A DNA stretch of 10,250 nt from an uncultured bacterium (lineage in GTDB: Bacteria > Cyanobacteriota > Vampirovibrionia > Gastranaerophilales > Gastranaerophilaceae), in assembly GCA_945833895.1 (NCBI GenBank), contig CAMAGQ010000051.1:1-10250 (forward strand), written 5' to 3'. The notes beneath the pieces are model-generated. The model searched no databases, was not told the origin of the DNA, and worked only from the letters and a program-made list of their open reading frames with translations. Made by a program: the position numbers and the translations under genes. Shown here one piece after another: positions 6,664 through 10,250 of the stretch. Each line of letters starts with the position of its first letter. Position 1 is the stretch's first letter.

Positions 6664-9600
6664 CTACTCTTCGTCGTCTTTTAAATTTTTATCCATTGAA
6701 CGGATTGAAACGCCTATTTTTTCGCCGAAATTTCGTTTCAAAGTATTCCGAAGGTCATTAGACGAATTAACCCAAAACATTGAAGATGTAAGAATTTTCA
6801 CAGGGCCGGTCAAATCAGGCAGCTTCAACATTACAGGGTCAGAACCCGAATACTGACAAAGCATTTGTTTCAATGCGAACAACTCTTCAAACGTCATCTC
6901 TTTTTTCAAATCTATCGTAAAAATATTAGAATTATCAACGGTTTTTACCGTATCAATAAGAATTGTCGGCGGGTCGTTTTCGTTTCGGCGACTAATTTTC
7001 CCCGAAACAATAATTCTCTGTTCCGGCTGTAAATAGTCGTTATATGCCAAAATTTTTGAATTAAACGCAAGAGCATCCGTTTTTCCCGACAAATCCTCAA
7101 TCGTAACAAATCTGATAAATTTTGACGGGTCACTTTTTTGCGGAATTTGTTTAATTGCAGTCACAAGTCCGCAAATTGTTACGACTTTATCGTTTGGTAA
7201 TTCAGCCAAATCAGTAATCTTGTGAGTCATTAGAAACGGTAATTTGTCACGAATTGTCGATAACGGGTGACTTGTGACGTAAAATCCCAGAAAATCTTTT
7301 TCAAAAATCTGAATTTGTCGAGGATCGTACTCTTCATCAGAACCCGCAAGAGAGAATTTCGCACTGTCAACGGAATTTGAATCCCCGAGCAAGTCAAACA
7401 AACTGCCTTGACCCGATTCTTTTTCTTTTGCTTCTTTAGCCGCTGTCGCCGTTATATATTCAAGATTGTCAATCAACTGCTTACGGCTTTTTTCAATAGA
7501 TGCAAAAGCACCGGCTTTTATCAAACCTTCTAAAGCCCTTTTGTTTGAACATTTTATATCAACACGTTTTATATAATCGTAAATTGACTTAAATTCACCA
7601 TTTGCTTCACGTTCTTTGATAATCTCTTCACAAACGGCTTCCCCGACCTGCTTGATTGAAGCAAGCCCAAATCTGATATTATCACCGTCAGGTGTGAAAG
7701 ATGCAAGTGAATGGTTAATATCAGGCGGTAAAACTTTTATGCCTTTTTTCAAACATTCTTCAATATATAACTGTGTTTTTTCCTGTTCACCGGCAACACT
7801 TGATAAAAGTTCGGATAAATATTCAACAGGATAATGACATTTCAAATACGCCGTCTGGTAAGCAACAAACGCATACGCTGCAGAGTGCGACCGGTTGAAA
7901 CAGTATGATGCGAAACTCAATATCTGGTTAAACAATGTTGTAGCATCTTCCGAAGACATTCCGTGTTTTGCGGAACGCTCAATGAATTTGCCCTTTTGCT
8001 TTTCCATTTCATCGACTTTTTTCTTACCCATCATACGACGAACCATATCCGCTTGACCTAATGTGTAATCGGCAAGCACCTGAAAGACCTGCATAATCTG
8101 TTCCTGATAAACAATCGTGCCGTAAGTATCTTTCAACACTGGCTCTAACAGCGGATGGGCATAAGAAATCTCTTCTTCACCGTGTTTTCTTTTTACAAAG
8201 ACATCAACCATCCCCGAATCCAACGGCCCCGGACGGAACAGAGCAACCAACGCACCCAAATCTTCAAACACGTCCGGTCTTAATCGTTTTACAAGGTTTT
8301 TCATCCCCTGAGATTCCAACTGGAAAACCCCGTCGGTATCACCCGCCATAAGCATATCGTAAACAGGCTTATCATCCAGAGGAATATCATTTATTTTTAG
8401 TTCAATTCCCTGACGTCTTTTGATAGAATCTACGGTTTTATAAATGGTTGTAAGGTTTCGCAAACCCAAAAAGTCCATTTTTAAAAGGCTTAAAACCTCG
8501 GTAACTGCGTGAGGCGGATATCCTGTTTGAATAATACCATCCTTTGACGGCTGAACAGGAATAATTTCATCTAACGGTTTCGGTGCAATAATTACCCCCG
8601 CAGCATGTGTACCGGTATTGTTCTTGATACCTTCAATCCCGACCGCCAAATCTATCAAACGTTTTAAACCGATAGTTTTGCCTTCTGTCGGGTCAATTAC
8701 AATTTGTTCATCCTTATCATAAAGTGCACGCAATTCAGAACCTTCATACTGCATAGCCATTTTTAAGGTTTTAGCCTTGTCATTTTGACTTAGAGCAAAC
8801 TCAATGGCAGGATCAATTAAAGCCGCAAGCCTGTTACTTTCAGAAAACGGCACACGCATAATTCTTGCAACACCTTTAAATGCAGCTTTTGCAGCGTAAG
8901 TACCGAAAGTGATAATCTGACAAACTTTATCTTCGCCGTACTTTTTAGCAACGTAATCAATAACTTCCCCACGGCGTTCAATACAAAAGTCGATATCAAT
9001 ATCGGGCATTGTAAAACGTTCAGGGTTCAAAAATCTTTCAAACAAGAGTTTATGCTTGATAGGGTCAAGGTCGGTAATCTCAAGAGCATACGCAACAACA
9101 GACCCCGCAGCAGAACCTCTCCCCGGACCTACTGGAATTCCGTGAGTTTTGGAGTAGTGAATAAAGTCCCACGTAAGCAAGAAATACGCAGCAAAACCCA
9201 TTTGATTAATTACACTGAGTTCATACTCCATACGGTCTTTTAAATCTTTTGTAATTTCGCCGTAGCGTTTTTTCATCCCGCATTGCACAAGGTATGCAAG
9301 ATAAGTTTCATTGGTGTAACCGTCAGGAACAGGATAATTCGGCAGCGGACTTTTTCCCATACACAACTTTTCGCACTTTTCGGCGATTTTAACGGTATTT
9401 GAAATACATCTGTCGAACGTTTCGCTGTCCATCCACTTGAACGAATCCCTTAACTGTGCTGCAGTTTTTACATAAAATTCGTTATTTGCAAAGTGAAATC
9501 TGTTAGGGTCATCCTTATCACTGTTCGTATTCATACACAACAAAGTGTCGTGCATGTCCGCATCTTCCATACGTAAATAGTGCGAGTCGTTTGTGATAAC

Positions 9601-10206
9601 CATTTCAATATCAAGTTCTTTAGCAATTTTTATCAAATCAGGGTTTGTTCTTTTTTGGTCTTCAAGCCCGTGGTCTTGTAACTCGATATAGTAATCTTCT
9701 CCGAATAATTCTTTGTACTGTTTTGCAACATTTTTTGCCTCTTCATAACCCGATTTCATAAGAGTTTGAAGCACTTCGCCACCAAGACACGCAGAACAAC
9801 AGATAAGCCCTTCGTGATGTTCTTTGAGCAACTCCCAATTTATACGGGGATGAACATAACGCCCCTGACACCACGCAATAGAAACGAGTTTGATAAGATT
9901 GCTGTAACCTTTTTTGTTTTTAACTAGTAAAACCAAGTGATAACAAGGGTTGTTAGTCTTGTCACGCTCAGTTATATCGCCGTTGTGAACATAAAATTCG
10001 CACCCCATAATCGGCTTGACATCAGTATTTTCTGCCAATTCCTGAAGTTCCATATCTCCGTACATTACACCGTGGTCAGTAACCGCAACGGCAGGCATGT
10101 TGTTTTCTTTGCAAAACTCTATTAAATCTTTTATCTTTATAGCCCCGTCCAGAAGAGAATATTCTGTGTGCAAATGCAACGGTACATATTTTACATCACT
10201 ATCCAT
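6664..10206 (-). CDS. dnaE: DNA polymerase III alpha subunit (replicative polymerase)
   Basis: This is the catalytic subunit of the chromosomal replicase, 1180 residues, close to the usual DnaE1 length. The N-terminal PHP domain (about 5-215) has His11, His13, Asp20, His45, Glu70, His90, Cys140, Asp207 and His209, which match the full nine-ligand metal site of proofreading-type PHP domains. The palm has Gly-Pro-Gly-Arg-Gly-Ser (360-365), catalytic Asp402 and Asp404 in Pro-Asp-Ile-Asp-Ile-Asp-Phe, and Asp578 (Lys-Met-Asp-Phe-Leu-Gly-Leu). Fingers and a helix-hairpin-helix region follow. Gln-Gly-Ser-Leu-Phe (933-937) fits the beta-clamp binding motif, and an OB-fold covers about 1005-1090. There is no intein: Tyr768-Cys769-Phe770-Asn771 is uninterrupted. 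The start has only a weak GGAAA ribosome binding site, but the PHP motif His-Leu-His begins at residue 11, as expected. The gene is convergent with the exporter, and its promoter is probably outside the window. Confidence 0.97.
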   Translation of the reverse strand: MDSDVKYVPLHLHTEYSLLDGAIKIKDLIEFCKENNMPAVAVTDHGVMYGDMELQELAENTDVKPIMGCEFYVHNGDITERDKTNNPCYHLVLLVKNKKGYSNLIKLVSIAWCQGRYVHPRINWELLKEHHEGLICCSACLGGEVLQTLMKSGYEEAKNVAKQYKELFGEDYYIELQDHGLEDQKRTNPDLIKIAKELDIEMVITNDSHYLRMEDADMHDTLLCMNTNSDKDDPNRFHFANNEFYVKTAAQLRDSFKWMDSETFDRCISNTVKIAEKCEKLCMGKSPLPNYPVPDGYTNETYLAYLVQCGMKKRYGEITKDLKDRMEYELSVINQMGFAAYFLLTWDFIHYSKTHGIPVGPGRGSAAGSVVAYALEITDLDPIKHKLLFERFLNPERFTMPDIDIDFCIERRGEVIDYVAKKYGEDKVCQIITFGTYAAKAAFKGVARIMRVPFSESNRLAALIDPAIEFALSQNDKAKTLKMAMQYEGSELRALYDKDEQIVIDPTEGKTIGLKRLIDLAVGIEGIKNNTGTHAAGVIIAPKPLDEIIPVQPSKDGIIQTGYPPHAVTEVLSLLKMDFLGLRNLTTIYKTVDSIKRRQGIELKINDIPLDDKPVYDMLMAGDTDGVFQLESQGMKNLVKRLRPDVFEDLGALVALFRPGPLDSGMVDVFVKRKHGEEEISYAHPLLEPVLKDTYGTIVYQEQIMQVFQVLADYTLGQADMVRRMMGKKKVDEMEKQKGKFIERSAKHGMSSEDATTLFNQILSFASYCFNRSHSAAYAFVAYQTAYLKCHYPVEYLSELLSSVAGEQEKTQLYIEECLKKGIKVLPPDINHSLASFTPDGDNIRFGLASIKQVGEAVCEEIIKEREANGEFKSIYDYIKRVDIKCSNKRALEGLIKAGAFASIEKSRKQLIDNLEYITATAAKEAKEKESGQGSLFDLLGDSNSVDSAKFSLAGSDEEYDPRQIQIFEKDFLGFYVTSHPLSTIRDKLPFLMTHKITDLAELPNDKVVTICGLVTAIKQIPQKSDPSKFIRFVTIEDLSGKTDALAFNSKILAYNDYLQPEQRIIVSGKISRRNENDPPTILIDTVKTVDNSNIFTIDLKKEMTFEELFALKQMLCQYSGSDPVMLKLPDLTGPVKILTSSMFWVNSSNDLRNTLKRNFGEKIGVSIRSMDKNLKDDEE

Positions 10207-10250
10207 AGTTTCCAGAATAACACGAAAAAATCCATCCGTCCTAAAATAAC

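Noticed and set aside
10191..10235. 14-codon minus-strand upstream ORF overlapping the dnaE start out of frame
   Set aside because: An AGGA lies only three bases before its ATG, too close for normal spacing, and overlap of this length is easily chance. Without conservation it is not reported as a gene.

Overview
The window is AT-rich bacterial DNA with standard-code genes, Shine-Dalgarno starts and short intergenic gaps. It holds six genes. Five run left to right and one, dnaE, runs right to left from the far end. DnaE carries Tyr-Cys-Phe-Asn at the position where many cyanobacteria have a split intein. Together with the AT richness and gene style, this points to the cyanobacterial side branch Melainabacteria/Vampirovibrionia (Gastranaerophilales-like gut bacteria). 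That is an inference from recognition, not a phylogenetic result.

Positions 1-358 contain no convincing gene but are rich in RNA structure. A terminator hairpin lies near 51-90 and probably belongs to a gene to the left of the window. It is followed by a possible sigma70 promoter and a leader with competing hairpins. One of these hairpins, read on the minus strand, is a textbook intrinsic terminator ending in nine T.

Positions 359-1826 encode a two-component pair: a NarL/LuxR-type response regulator, then a small soluble histidine kinase with no sensor domain. An intrinsic terminator sits between the two genes. The kinase start should be placed after that terminator, at 1155, not at the upstream ATG at 1095.

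Positions 1946-6611 form a compact cell-surface glycan cluster. It has a two-domain transferase (Stealth sugar-phosphotransferase fused to a DUF4422 domain), a GalE-type UDP-glucose 4-epimerase, and an MsbA-like ABC exporter whose ATG overlaps the galE stop by one base. The likely logic is that GalE supplies UDP-galactose, the fusion protein adds sugar or sugar-phosphate units, and the exporter flips a lipid-linked product across the inner membrane.

Positions 6664-10206 (minus strand) encode the replicative DNA polymerase III alpha subunit, full length and intein-free, with an apparently complete metal site in its PHP domain. It converges on the exporter gene across a 52-base gap with no strong terminator.

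I found no CRISPR array, insertion sequence, tRNA, rRNA or obvious defence system. The points most worth a second look are the structured region before the regulator, the Stealth-DUF4422 fusion, and the sensorless kinase paired with a NarL-type regulator.
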